Assembly (NCBI RefSeq): GCF_037893015.1 | Contig: NC_133661.1 | Coordinates: 189,795,991-189,859,990, forward strand | Direction of reading: 5' to 3' | DNA length: 64,000 nt | Source: Macrotis lagotis | Taxonomy: Eukaryota > Chordata > Mammalia > Peramelemorphia > Peramelidae | Shown: one piece after another, positions 48,303 through 60,429 of the stretch | Layout of the letters: each line of letters begins with the position of its first letter | How positions within the stretch are numbered: the stretch's first letter is position 1 | The notes under the pieces: generated by a model | The model's database searches: none | What the model was told of the DNA's origin: nothing | What the model saw: only the letters and a program-made list of their open reading frames with translations | Program-made: the position numbers and the translations under genes

Positions 48303-48600
48303 TGGTGGGTTTTTTTGGTCTTTGTCTCAAAGAAGGCCATGACATCAGGGAGGTGATACCATGACAAGTACATGAAATGGATTTGAGTGGGAGGGATACT
48401 GTGCTATGTCAACAGCCTCACCCACCATCTGGGTCTCATGGTCAGATATAGATCAGAATGATTGGAAATGGCCCTGGATATGAGGCCATTATGATTAAGT
48501 GATGTGCCTAAGGTGACACAGGTAGTAAATGTCTGACAAGATTTGAACCTAGGTCATTCTGACTTCAGGACCAGTGTTCTACCCCTGTCCCTTCTTCCTG
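48303..48600 (-). mobile_element. RTE-tailed SINE (Mar4/RTESINE1-like)
   Basis: On +: 'tctttgtctcaaagaaggcc', 'atgacatcagggaggtgat', 'accatgacaagtacatgaaa', 'catctgggtctcatggtca', 'aatggccctggatatgaggc', then MIR/tRNA-like sequence (gatttgaacctaggtcattc). The left end resembles the 3' terminus of the RTE LINE at 57478 (caaagaccaaaatgacatca), as expected for a SINE moved by RTE. Name from memory. Confidence 0.65.
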
Positions 48601-48899
48601 ATAGTAAATCAAGAGGTATGTATTTTCTGAATGACTGCATCTAAATGCTTAGAAGAAAATTTAATCAGATTACAGGGAAAATAGAATGTAAAACTAAGAT
48701 AGATGAAGACCTCAGTGTATCTTTCAAACCTTCAGAAGACTAAAAAAAATATATATATGCAAAAATGTTTAGAACTTAAATATACTTTTATAAAAGTTTG
48801 TTTTTACGACACATTTCTGGCAATTACTGAATAGTAATCAAGGCTGTATGTTTATTACTTTTCTGTATATGAACTCTTTACATAATATCAAACATATGC

Positions 48900-51800
48900 A
48901 AAAGAATAAAAAGCAAACATGAAAAATCAGATATATAGCAAATACCTCCTTTACTGACCAAAAGAACCATAAAATTTTAATAAATTCAGGGATGTGTAAT
49001 AAAGGATTCATAAAAATAGAAACCAAATAATCTTTGAGAATTGGTAGGTCAAAGGACAAGTAATTAAAACAGCAGAAATTTCATCAAAGAAAATCACCCT
49101 ACCAAAAAAAAGAGCTGTCATTAATTAAGCTATTAAGATTCATTGAAAACAATCCTTAGGACAATTTATTTTCATCTCTAAATGCTTTGATCAACAAAAG
49201 AGACAAAGTGTAAATTATGAGTTTGGAATGCAACTTAAAACAATTAAAAAGTCACAAATCAAGAAATAAAGGACAAAAATGAATTTTTTTAATAAATTGA
49301 AAGTAAAAAAACAAATTGATAAAATTAAGATCTGTTTTTAAGCTAATAAAATAAACTTTGGTTACAAAAAGGAAAGAAAAACTAAATTATTTTAAAAAGA
49401 AAAAACAAAGTTAACAACAAAATCAGAAGTTAATAAAATTAAAGATAATAACTTTGCCCAATTATTTGTGACCACATATGATAGCTTTAAAAAATGAATG
49501 AAGATTTAAAAAAATCAGGTGAAGAAATATCTAGATTAAATGTCCATCAGTCAATAAGCTTTCATAACATGTATATTATGTGCCCTTTCCTTAGGATACT
49601 GAGGAAAGGGGGGGGCAGCCCCTGTGTTGCAAAAGTTCAAATTACATTTGAACAAGAAATGAAAAGTTGAAAGATTCCAAACCAAGGAAAAGAAAATGAA
49701 CAATCAATCCATAGCTGAACTCATAAAGGAAAATTAAAAAGTGATTGATTTACAAGTGAATTATATCAAACATTCAAAGAGCAATTTATTTCAACATTAC
49801 ATAACTATTTTAAAAATCAAAAAAGAAAGCATCATATTAAATTCTTCATTTTGTAAAAATAATTGTCATAGTATCAAAAATAGTGGGATTAGAGAAAGAA
49901 AAATATAACCCATTATCCACAGATTAACAATCAAAACAAAAATATTAAATATTAGCAAAGCAGCTACAGAAATATATCCCAAAGATTATATACTATGACC
50001 AAATTGAATTTATCCTAATACTACAAAATTAGCTGAACTATTAGCAAGACTATAAGCATAATTAAGCATAGTAAGCTCAAAAAAGTTATATAAATAGATG
50101 CAGAAAAAACTTTGACAAATTTCTACACTTTCATGTTTGAAACATTAAAAAGTAAAGTACTAAGTGGACTTTTCCCTAATATGGTTAATACTTATCTAAA
50201 ACCAGGAACTTGCATAAAATAAGGCATGGATAAACAAGAAGTCTTTTCAACAAGGTCAAGGGTAATAATAATATTAATAATAACAATAATAATACATATT
50301 TATGCAGCACACTTACTTTAGGCTGAAACTGTGCTAAAAGCTTTACAATTATTATTTTATTTTGTTTGACCTTCACAACAACCTTGGGAAGTAGGTGCTG
50401 TTGTTATCCTTATTTTAAAGATGAAAAAAACTGAAACAAATAGAGGTTAAATACCTTTCCCAGGGATACAAAACTAGTAATTTTCTGAGAATAGGTCTGA
50501 ACTCCAGTCTTCCTTATTCTGAGTCCAGTAATGTATCTACCACATCATATAACTATCTGAAAATTGAAGCAAGGAGTTCATTTATCAAGGCTGTTATATG
50601 ATATGATGAAAGAAATACTATCTAAAGCAATAATAAAAGAAAAAAGTTGAAATAATAAAAATCTGTAAATAAGAAATAAACATGTTTTAACAATGACATG
50701 ATTTAGTGAAGCATAAAAATTTAACATTCATTGAAACTTGATAACTTTTGCAATATAGAAAGGTATGAAAGAAATCTACATAAGCTTTTCCATATGTTAC
50801 TAATAAAATTAGAAAGATAGATACACAATCAGAGACAGAGACAGAGACAGAATGAGAGATAAAATAAACTAAAAGGTATCTAAAAAGTATCAGTATGATT
50901 TTAAACTTTAATGCCTGAAAATTGTTAATATTTTAGAACACCCAGCATATTAATATAGTCAAAAATTATAAGTGATATATTGATTGTTCATCTTTGACCT
51001 GAGTGAATAAAATAAATCTGACTTTGTAAGTTAGCATACTTATTCAATGCCAAACTGCTAAAGGATTATTTTATACAACTAGAAAAACTGAAAAAAATAA
51101 TCATCTGGAATAATAAAATATCAAATAATCACAAAAGTATTTTCTTAAGTGAGAATGAAGGACCTTAACAATTTCTTCTGTCAAACTCTACTATTAATCA
51201 GTAATAGTAAAAACTAGTTTACTATTGATTAAAAGTCAAAACTAGTACTGATCAAAATAAGATAAAGCAGTAGGAGACCTTAGATATAGTTTAGATACAA
51301 AAGCAAAATGAACATGTTAATTTACCATTAGCTAAACCCAAAGAAACCATATACAATAGCAATAATTCACTCTTCAACAAAATCTGCTGGGGAGAATGTA
51401 AGAGAGTCGAGTATAAATATAATATATTTAAATTTATCATAAATTTAATATATGACAATGAGTTACCAATGGTTACATAACCTAGATGTAAACTTAACAT
51501 CACAATTTAATTAAATAAGAAATACCATTCATAACCATTGGAGGTGAGGAATTCCTAAGGCAAGAATGTAGGGGAAGAGGAGAACAGTAAAAATCACAAA
51601 AGATAAAAATGAATACTTGTAATTCATAAAATCAAAAAACAATCCTAAACAAAATAGAAGCAGGAGAAATTATAATGGAAACAGTTAATTGAAAAAAAAG
51701 TTTCTTCTCATGAATTTCTGTATCTAAGATTATAAGGGACTGGTTCAAATACCAAAACAGGTTCATTCTACGATAAGAGAATGGAGAAAAGATATAATGT

Positions 51801-52085
51801 TATCTAATGAAGAAAATCAATCAATAGCCATATAAAAATGCTCCAAATCAGCAATAAGAAAATTATAACTAAGCCACTTTCAGATTGCTTCTAAAATGTA
51901 TCAGAATAAAATATGACTATTTGTTGGCAAGGCAGCAAAAAGACAGAGTGTAGAACTGGTGTTGAGCTGACGGAGTTGTGAATTGTTCTTTTTTGAAAAA
52001 AATAGCAAACCATACTCAAAAGACCACTGAATTGTTCTGACCATGTGACATACCATAAAAACATTAAAAGAAGAATGGTTTTCAA
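48900..52085 (+). mobile_element. Ancient L1 ORF2 and 3' region, strongly decayed
   Basis: Traces of RT order are visible: 'agtgattgatttacaagtga' (DGF.S, 49741), 'tatgaccaaattgaatttat' (YDQ.GF, 49993), 'aaatagatgcagaaaaaact' (IDAEK.F, 50091). The frame picks up again after an inserted MIR with 'tgaaagaaatactatctaaa' (50608). C-terminal sequence is near 51100-52080 ('aatctgctggggagaatgta'). The start at 48900 is a guess; clear similarity begins near 49050. Confidence 0.6.
50255..50560 (-). repeat. MIR-type SINE inserted in the ancient L1
   Basis: Antisense order: (ATA)n, 'cttcacaacaaccttgggaa', 'gtaggtgctgttgttatcct', 'aaagatgaaaaaaactgaaa', 'ctgaactccagtcttcctta', 'gtatctaccacatcat'. Confidence 0.75.
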
Positions 52086-52311
52086 TAAAACTTGCCTAAT
52101 GCCCCCATCTCTCAATGATTGCTTCATCCTCTAAATTCCCGGAGTTTTTTTGTATGTATTATGATAAGAACTTTTCATATACAACATGCTTCCCCCAATC
52201 ATTTCTTTATGATTAGGTGAATCTCCCCACAAAAAGGAATATCTTTGTCTAAGAAAGAATATCTTTTCCATCTGTTTCCAACTCTTCAGCTCCCTGCCCA
52301 GGGATATGTGC

Positions 52312-52555
52312 ATAACTGGTGCTGGTAGGTAGCACAGAATAGAGCATTGAGTCAAAAATTAACATGACCTCACTTCAAAGCTGGCTTCAGACACTTACTA
52401 TATATATATATATATGACAATGCTCTGTTCACTTAACTGTTCAGTCCACCTCGGTTTCCTTTAATATGAAATAGTACCTATCTCTGAAGTGTATGATGAA
52501 GCGAGATATTTTAAACTGTCTGTCAAATAGTAAACTCTTAATGAATGCCTATTTT
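52312..52555 (+). repeat. MAR1/MIR-type SINE
   Basis: Head 'ggtgctggtaggtagcacag', 'aatagagcattgagtcaaaa', 'ggcttcagacacttac', a (TA)n expansion at 52399-52415, then 'cctcggtttcctttaat'. Confidence 0.65.
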
Positions 52556-52904
52556 CTTCCTTCCTCAATAAATGTTTGAGAATGCAGAAATTTATAAATT
52601 AAATGATAAAGAGGGGAAAAAAGAAAGTTATAATAAAGGAACAGAAAGGTTGAAAATATGAATAAAAGAAAAAATATGGGGAATAAATTAACAGAAAAAG
52701 TAGATGAAAGACAATCCCTAAAGGACATGAGTTCAAACAATGTACATACCATGACTCTGACAGAAACCAAAATTTTTTGCTTGAATAATATTTTATCCCC
52801 AATTCTGATCCTGTTCCAGAATTGAAATACATAGAGTATGACAAAAATACTGTTCCACTTCATTGGAACACTTCAATGGAGGGTGTACATCTGAAAGAAT
52901 GCAG
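52556..52904. other. Unassigned AT-rich sequence
   Basis: Nothing recognised. Confidence 0.4.
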
Positions 52905-53110
52905 TCTCCTACAACAATGCTGTCAAATTCAAATAAAAATGGAGAGTGGCACCAAAATGTACATAAGGATCTCCCCAGGCCACATATTGATTTAGAAAAT
53001 GACATTAGCATTATATTTTAAGTATTTTTATTTATATTATTATATCTTTCTTAATTTCGTTTCAATCTGATTGGGCCACATTTAGTAGTTTGATGGTGAA
53101 CCTAGTGAGT
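52905..53110. mobile_element. hAT-type DNA transposon fragment (candidate)
   Basis: 'aatgctgtcaaattcaaata' at the left, 'cataaggatctccccaggcc', 'cacatattgatttagaaaat', 'ttaatttcgtttcaatctga', 'ttgggccacatttagtag'. The text resembles a mammalian hAT/Charlie-type repeat whose ends read near cag.g.tgtcaaact. No transposase and no 8-bp duplication shown. Confidence 0.4.
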
Positions 53111-53289
53111 AGAAAAGACATTTTTACTGTAGGAGAGATAGAAAGCATCTGGCTCCCATAAAACACTTGGCTATATCAATCCCTGATCTGCAGTTCAAAA
53201 CACAGGCTGATAGTGGGATGGGATTAATGATCACTTTTACAACATTATTATTGTAATGTTTTTCATCATTACACATTCTAAAAAATATC

Positions 53290-53440
53290 TTTTGGCGGGG
53301 GAGGGATTTTTTGCAAGGCAATGGGGTTAAGCGACTTGATCAAGGTTACACAGCTAGGTAATTATTAAGGGTCTGAGTTCAGATTTGAACTCCTGACTCC
53401 AGGGACAGTGCTTTATCCCCTGTGCCACCTAACTGCCCCA
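53290..53440 (-). mobile_element. tRNA-headed marsupial SINE
   Basis: Minus-strand copy: 'ggggttaagcgacttgatca', 'cacagctaggtaattattaa', 'cctgtgccacctaactgccc'. Confidence 0.9.
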
Positions 53441-53724
53441 TAGCTATGCATTTTAAATCTCTATCAAGAAAGTTGCTTGCTTGCTGCAGGGAGTGGGGTG
53501 TAAGGAAGGAAGAGAATTTAGACCTCTTAATTTTGGAAGTGAATGTTGAAATTTGCTTTTGCATATATTTGGGGGAAAATTTTTAAAATAAATTTTGAAA
53601 AAGCAAAGGTTCACAAAGGATCTCCAATAGAAGGTGAAATCATCAATAACTTCACAGAATCTTGTGCTCTGAATCACCACTCACTCCAAACCTGGCTAAA
53701 CCTGACCACAATTAAGGTATTATA

Positions 53725-54570
53725 GAATCAGGAAAGCTCAGAATTGAAATGATATTTAAGATTATAAAGTCCAATAAATAGTGGCATAGTAATATTCTAT
53801 GCAGCTCACCCTAGAACTGGTTGTCCATCTACCCAGTGAAAGGGAAGATGCAATAATTCTCACAAAGCATTCTACTCTTGGATTTTTCTTACATAAAGGC
53901 AGAAATACATTGTTTTTAGGGCAACATTGTTCCTAGTTCAAAATTTGGAGATTAGACCTTTATCCATATACCACTCCTTCAGATATTTGAGGACTAATAC
54001 CAAGACTTATTTTCTTCACAATGAATATCCCAGTTACATCCAACTTATTTGTAAGTGGCATCATTCAAGCCCCATTAGCATCCTGGTTATTTTCCTCTGG
54101 AGTCTCACTAATCTATCATTATTCAATTTTGTAAAATGACACCGAAAACTAAATATATTCTAAATGTAATAAGAAAGAGGAAAAGAACAGGAATATCATT
54201 TTCATCAATGAGTAAACTATTTCTTTTAATTTGAATTGAAATTTTATTAACTTTTCTGGCTATTTTTGGCACAATTCTTCATCTTATTGAGGTCTCTATA
54301 TAATGGAGCTATTCAATAGGATTTAATGTCTAGCCAAAACCATAATGTGGTCAACTTTATTTTATAACACATTGTAGACTTTATTTTTATTAACTTGAAA
54401 TGACTTGGTTTCATTCTAGTCCACCAAACTCTTGCAGGATCCCATCTCATTTTTTCTAGATTTTACCATCTCCAAATTTGAGAGTCATCAAATTTGGTAT
54501 CATAGAGTGCTCTCTATATTTAGAATTTGGTATTTAATTTAATTTCTTCATAATACATTTGTAAGGGTCT
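53725..54570 (-). mobile_element. L3/CR1-like LINE
   Basis: Antisense CR1/L3 order on +: 'tatagaatcaggaaagctca' (tail), 'cttcagatatttgaggacta', 'gcatcctggttattttcctc', 'tggagtctcactaatctatc', 'actttatttttattaactt', 'ccatctccaaatttgagagt'. Its right end is the part shared with the two receptor arms. Confidence 0.55.
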
Positions 54571-54599
54571 AGCTACAATGAGGAATTTCCAATTTTATT

Positions 54600-54790
54600 T
54601 GCCGCAAGAAGCTGTACTAGTAGATAGCAAATAAAGGGCTGGCCTTCAAGTCAAGGTCATGGTTCAAGCCCCACTTGTAACACATGCAGGATCTGGATCA
54701 ATGAAAAATCACTTAACTTCCCTATCACCTTTAAAATTCAATATGAAAAAGTGATTAGATTCATTCTTATCTTTCTCACCCATGCCATGG
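54600..54790 (+). repeat. MIR/MAR1-type SINE
   Basis: 'aataaagggctggccttcaa', 'ggttcaagccccacttgtaa', 'cacttaacttccctatcacc'. Position matches the MIR at 42255 in the right arm. Confidence 0.6.
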
Positions 54791-56404
54791 CCACCAATAT
54801 CCCAATCTTATTTTCCCTTCTAAAAGTCATTGGCCATTTGATTTTTCTGACTCACAAGACTACCATTGGCACTCACCTGCTGTTTGAGAACAAAACTAGA
54901 TATTTCTCAAAAGCCTCCATCCCTTAAAAGAAATTACCCCCAAAACCTGATTCTTTGGTGTCTTCCTCAGCAAATGAATAGATGATCTCTAGTATTTTGT
55001 ATTGAGCAGTATGATCACCAGATGGCACTGACATAATAGTAAGGAACAATGGGATTTTACTTCTTCAGAAGGATAAAAACAATTTCTCATCCATATAATA
55101 GTACTTCATAATATGCAACAAAATCATTTTCTTAATTTCAAATGTCAGGCAGAAATCCCCTTGGGTCAAATCAGATATAAAACCTGTAATATCCTTGCAT
55201 ATATTGTACTCCTATATTTTCCCTCCAGGTTCCAAATCAAAACAATTCTAAGTCTGATATGGGAGTAATTCAGTTTGTGGCTTTCACATCACATAGGAGT
55301 CTTATTTTGGTTAAGATCATCCCCTATACAAGTGATCCTAATAGTTGCTAAACTTTCACAGAATACTATAAATACAGACAATTAACAAAAGTTCTGCAGG
55401 ACAATTGACTTACCCAAACATAGCAGAAGGTTTCTTGTGATAATCAAAATGTAGTATCCTGGAGTAGAAGACTCAAGGGATGGAAACTAGAGGGTCAGTT
55501 CTCTCCATGCCATTAACTTTAATTTGATCTCACCCACTTATTCATCTAGAGGAACAATAATGGACATCAATATCCTCAGAAATTTTGGATGTGTCTTTAA
55601 ATATGTGTATCTAGAAGTACCTAAACAGATTAAATATTACTCCTCCAGGAACATCAAGGATCAGTGACCAATTGGTGTAGCCTTAGTGTAAGAGTCCTCA
55701 GCATGGTCACCTTTGGGGATTCTGTCTTTGAAACACTTTGCTTTTTATTTTTTAACCAAGCTACCAGAAAAAATAACTATGAAAATTTGGTACATAGATT
55801 AAAATGCAAAATATAAGTAAGGGATTCAGATTGAGGAAGGGATAGGGAATAAGGGTGAGAGAATATTTGGCTGAGTATTAGGAGCTTGTCCTAGCTCACT
55901 ACAGAGCAAGCACAGTGGAAGTGGAAAAACAAATCAGAGAACCTTGCTTAGAATGCTATAGATGGATATTTCATTTATGTTTTGCAAACTTGTAATGATC
56001 TTTCATTAGTCATCCTTTTAACTCTAGAAAGTCAAACTAACCAACTAATTCTTTGGGGAAGTTTATTTCTTATTGAAATAATGCCTGGTTTATGGAGATA
56101 TTTCTTTCCACTCCCCCTTTGATGCCAAGTAAAGTGAAAATTCTTTAGAAGCAAAGATGAGATTAATTTCTATATGATTCATGCTTGATTCATGACTAAA
56201 TGTGAAGCAGTCTTCCTTATTATCCGTTTGAATCTCCCCATTTCCAAAAATGCTATGAATTCATTTGTCCCCTGGCTGTTTAGAATCCCTATTAAAGCAC
56301 CCAATCTAGATTTTCTTGCCCAAAGACTCTATTCTAAGGTAGCAACATGGAATAGTGGAAAAATCTGTACACCAAATATATTCTTAGTTTGAACCTGCAT
56401 CAAC

Positions 56405-56560
56405 AACACTTTTTCCCATGATTTTAATTTTGGAGGCACTCAGGGTTAAGTGATGTGCCCAGGGTCACACAAGGACTAAATGTCTGAGGTTGAATTGAAC
56501 TCATTACTCCAGGTCCTATTTTCTATCAACTGGGCCACCTAACTTCCCCATCCCCATTAA
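56405..56560 (-). mobile_element. MAR1/WSINE-like SINE
   Basis: Minus copy: 'gggttaagtgatgtgcccag', 'ggtcacacaaggactaaatg', 'gggccacctaacttcccc'. Confidence 0.75.
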
Positions 56561-57014
56561 AAAAATAAAATAAACATGAGGCATTTTCCAGTTTCTGTCA
56601 TGCAAATATACACATTGGAAATTTAAGAATTGACTCTTGAGAGTCAATATAAGATGACACCACACAACCCTGATGAAAGCTTTTCTTACTTAGATCAAGC
56701 TTCCTTATTTACTGCTACCTCCTGACTTTGATTTAAAGCACACACCAAAGTAAGTTATAAGATGTGCTTCTTAGAAATTCTGTAATGGCAATGAATAAAG
56801 TCACTGTTGAAATTAATATTTATAAAACAATTCAGGTACTTAAAAGAAATGCTTTATTGATTCTGAATAGAAGTTGAATGCCACTACAAAATGAACTGCT
56901 CATTCTTGATATAAATACAATTTGGCCATGAGATGTAATATTAAAAAGGACTCACTCTGAAGCAATGAGACATTAATTAGGTATGGTATTCAAGGAAAAC
57001 TGAATTGGGGTACT

Positions 57015-57335
57015 CCTAGAATCATAACATTTAGAATTAGAAGAGATTTTTGAAATTATTAAGCTAATAATTCAAACTAAATATCACATCTAGTTCATGT
57101 GAGTGTGATATAAGGAGTATATCTGTGACTTTATTGGTATAGGGAATTGGTTATAAAGAAAGTCCTACCAATGTAGATCAAGATATTCATTGTCTGCTAC
57201 TTATAATCAAAAAATGTCACCTGGAGAATAGAGAGGTTAGCTAAACTTGCCCAGAATCACACAACCAGAATGTGTCAAAAGAAGGGTTTGAATCCAATCC
57301 TTTTGGCTTTGAGATCACTTTATTTGGCCACATTT
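57015..57335 (-). repeat. MIR-related repeat
   Basis: 'agaatcataacatttagaat', 'agaatagagaggttagctaa', 'cttgcccagaatcacacaac', 'gggtttgaatccaatcc'. Antisense MIR-like. Confidence 0.55.
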
Positions 57336-57344
57336 ATAGTTTCA

Positions 57345-57475
57345 TGGCTTCTTTTTAATTTTAAGTCGATTGGGGTTAACTGACTTGTCCAGTGTTACAC
57401 AGCTGGTGTCTGTGGTTGGATTTGAATTCAGATTCTCCTGACCCTAGGACTCATATTCTATCCACCATACCACAT
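57345..57475 (-). mobile_element. MAR1/WSINE-like SINE
   Basis: 'ggggttaactgacttgtcca', 'ttgaattcagattctcctga', 'ccaccataccacatgattgg'. Confidence 0.7.
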
Positions 57476-58619
57476 GATTGGTTCTTGAGCTTTGTTATCA
57501 AAGACCAAAATGACATCACTATATTTGAGACAAATTACACTGTGACCGATTTTGCCTAATTAGACCAATACAAGCTCAGAATGTTATACCACAGGTAGGG
57601 CAAAATTAATTCAGCTGAACATCTGGAGTAGTTACTCTAAACTTATGCATGTTTCATTTCCTTTTAGCTGTTTCAATTCTGCTTTCCTCATAGAGTGCAA
57701 TACCCTCACTGATGAGAGTACACCATGCTGGGTGGTCCTGTACCAGTATTCCTCAGACTATACAATCAATTCTAAAGTTCTTCAATGAGACCTTTAGGGT
57801 GCCTTGGTGTCTATTCTGAGGCCTTTGTGAGTGCTTGCCCACATGCAATTGTGAATTCTCAAAAAATAATTTTTGGGGCAAGTGTATGACTAGCATTCTA
57901 CTAATGTGCCTAGTCCATCATAGTTACATTCTCTGTAGTAATGTTAAAATGATAGGCAGTTTAGTTTGATAAAGGACCTCAGTTTCTGGTATTTTTTTCC
58001 TCCCAGGTGAACTTCAGAATCTTCTCATGACAATTTAAATGAAAACAATTCAGCTTTCTGACATGAGGCTGATAGACTTTCCAGGTTTCACAGGAATATA
58101 GCATTGAGGTCAGCAGAACCATTCTATAGACCTTCATTTTGGTATTTAGTCTAATTCCCCTTCTCTTCCATACTTTCTCTCAGTCTCCCAAATACTGAGC
58201 TAGCTCTGGCAATACCTGTGTCGATCTCATTGTCAATGAGTACCTCCCTGAAAAGGACACTGCCAAGGTAAATGAACTTATCCACAATACTCAAAACTTC
58301 TCCATTGTTGTAATCAATAGTTCCACATATGGATGATGTGGTGCTGGCTGATGGAACACCTGTTTCCTTGTTGTTTATTTTTCGACCAGAGAATCGATCC
58401 ATACTTTGTTGCATCTCAGTTTCAGAGACTGTATTGAGAGTAACATCATCTGCAAACAGAAAATCATGCAACAACACTCCCTCCACTTTGGTCTTGGCAT
58501 GAAATCTTTTCAAGTTCAGGTATTTGCCATCTGTTCAGTAGTTGACCTTGAGTTCTAGTGCTTCCTCAGTGAAAGCATTTGATAACATGGAAGAAAACAT
58601 CATCCTAAAAAGTATGAGA

Positions 58620-59458
58620 GCCACCTCATACCTCTCAAATTGGCCAATATGACCAGAAAGGACAATGATAACTATTGGAAAGGACGTAGGAAATTTGGGA
58701 CATTAATGCATTGTTGATTAAACTGTGAACTTTGATCAAGCAATACCACCACTGAATCTATACCCTGAAGAGATCATGAAAAAGGGTTAAAAATATCACT
58801 AGTACAAAAACATTCACAGTAGCTATGTTTGTGTTATCAAAGAATTAGAAATCAATTGAATGTCCATTCATTAATTGAAGAATGGCTGAACAAATTATGG
58901 TATATGTATGTTATGAAATACTATTGTTCAATTAGAAACCAGTAGGGATGAGATTTCAGAGAAACCCAGAAAGACTTACATGAATGGATGCTGAGTGAGA
59001 TGAGCAGAACCAGAAGAAAACTGTACACCCTAACACCAACATGGAGGTGATAATCAACCTTAATGAACCTGCTCATTCCATCAGTGCAATAGTCAGGCAC
59101 AATTTCAGAGTAACTGAAACAGAGAATACCAGTTGTATCCAGCGAAAGAACTACTAAATTTAAACAAAGACTATTACCTTCAATTTTTTTTTTAAAAAAA
59201 GAAGTTGTCTTATCTATTACATAACTTTACTATTTTTTTTCTTCAAGGATATAATCTTTTTCTCAACACATTCAATGTTCATCAAAGTATAGCATGGAAA
59301 CAATGTAAACATTATCATACTGCCTTCTGTGGGGGGTAGGGAAGGAAAAGGAGGGTAGGGAAAAATTGCAAACTTCAAAACCTTACAAAAATGAAAAGTA
59401 GAAACTACTATTTTATATAATTGGAAAACAGATAAAATATTTATATAAAAAGAAAGAT
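58620..59458 (+). mobile_element. 5'-truncated L1 3' end inserted in the RTE LINE
   Basis: ORF2 C-terminus ('gccacctcatacctctcaaa', 'gatgagcagaaccagaagaa'), 3'-UTR with the G-rich block at 59330-59360, and an A-rich tail. The short repeat gtatgaga is at 58612-58619 and 59459-59466, and the RTE resumes right after it (tcaaggacacatcctgtttt). Confidence 0.85.
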
Positions 59459-60091
59459 GTATGAGATCAAGGACACATCCTGTTTTTACTCCTTTGGTGA
59501 CTAGGAAATCTTGAGAGCATCATCCATTATCCAGAACTGGACATGCATGCCATCATGGAATTGATGTATAATACTGATGAACTTCTCTGGGAAAACAAAT
59601 TTTAGCATAAATTTCCATAAATCGCCACGATTGATGGTATCAAAAGTGTTGGTCAGATCTACAAATGTTGTATGTAGCCCTCTATTCCTGGCATTTTTCC
59701 CACAGTTGTTGACTGTTCCTCCACCCCTTCTGAAATCATTGGCTCTCAGCCAGGTGACCATCTTTCAGGTGAAAGATCAACCAATTGAGGATTCTTGCAA
59801 GAATCTTACCAGCAATGACTAAGAGAAATACCCCTGTGATTAGCACAGGACAATCTACTCCCTTTACCTTTATAGAGATGGACAATAGAGGCATCCTTGA
59901 ATTCTTGGGGGATAATTTCTTCTTGCCATATAACCTGAAAATTTTCAGTCCGTTTTTAGATGATGAGCAATGGATCCCCACTCCCCTTGTAGATCTCAGC
60001 TGGAATAGAATCAGCACAAGTGCTTTGCCACTTGAAAGAAGCCTAATGACAGTCAAAACCAACTTCAGTTAGGAAGTTGTTGAGGGAATAT

Positions 60092-60095
60092 GATA

Positions 60096-60134
<39 letters not shown>

Positions 60135-60161
60135 TATATACATATATAAATATATATGTAT
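60092..60161. repeat. (TA)n-rich microsatellite
   Basis: About 70 bases of TA with a few CA/AA interruptions, within the RTE element. Confidence 0.92.
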
Positions 60162-60429
60162 TATATGAGGGAACTGGGCAGTGGTTTTTGCACTGATGAT
60201 GCTCTCTTAAGAACACTATGTAGGTGTTCAATCCATCTCTCTAGGTTCTTTTCCCTATCATCAACAAATGTGAATCCATCAGCACTGAGTAGACGAGATT
60301 GGCCCACAAATAGCTATCAGGGCATCATAAAACACTTTTATTTGGTACTATCGGAGTAAAATTGAATTTTCATCAGTCTTCTTATTGAACCAAGAGTCCT
60401 GTATTTCACTAAGCTTTTCTTCACACAAA

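Larger units (their letters stand above)
54380..57000 (-). repeat. Third copy of the receptor 3' flank
   Basis: Colinear with 41830-45560 in the same orientation: L3/CR1 (54380-54560), MIR (54600-54790), then 'caaaacctgattctttggtg' against 43358, 'gtaattcagtttgtggcttt' against 43654, 'gtatctagaagtacctaaac' against 44125, 'ggggattctgtctttgaaac' against 44235, and 56700-56870 against 45350-45490. The receptor expected to its right is not there. Confidence 0.7.
57478..60425 (-). mobile_element. RTE-clade LINE with reverse transcriptase, interrupted by L1
   Basis: Minus strand. RT pieces in order from the 5' side: 60062-59736 ('LVIAGKILARIL' near VDCPVLITGVFLLVI), 59761-59501 (RGLHTTFVDLTNTFDTINRG, the first catalytic-Asp block, then FPEKFISIIHQFHDGM), and after the L1 gap 58513-58151 (LLHDFLFADDVTLNTVSETE with the FADD box at 58456-58445, then FIYLGSVLF and GIARASSVFGRL). 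The 3' region runs to 57478, ending near caaagaccaaaatgacatca. The TYLGS...DDE(V/I)...ARAS.AFGRL pattern is typical of RTE-type LINEs. The 5' endonuclease is missing (5'-truncated), with several stops and shifts; inactive. Confidence 0.78.

Noticed and set aside
60092-60161. Regular repeat considered as a CRISPR-like or satellite array
   Set aside because: It is a plain TA dinucleotide run without spacers.
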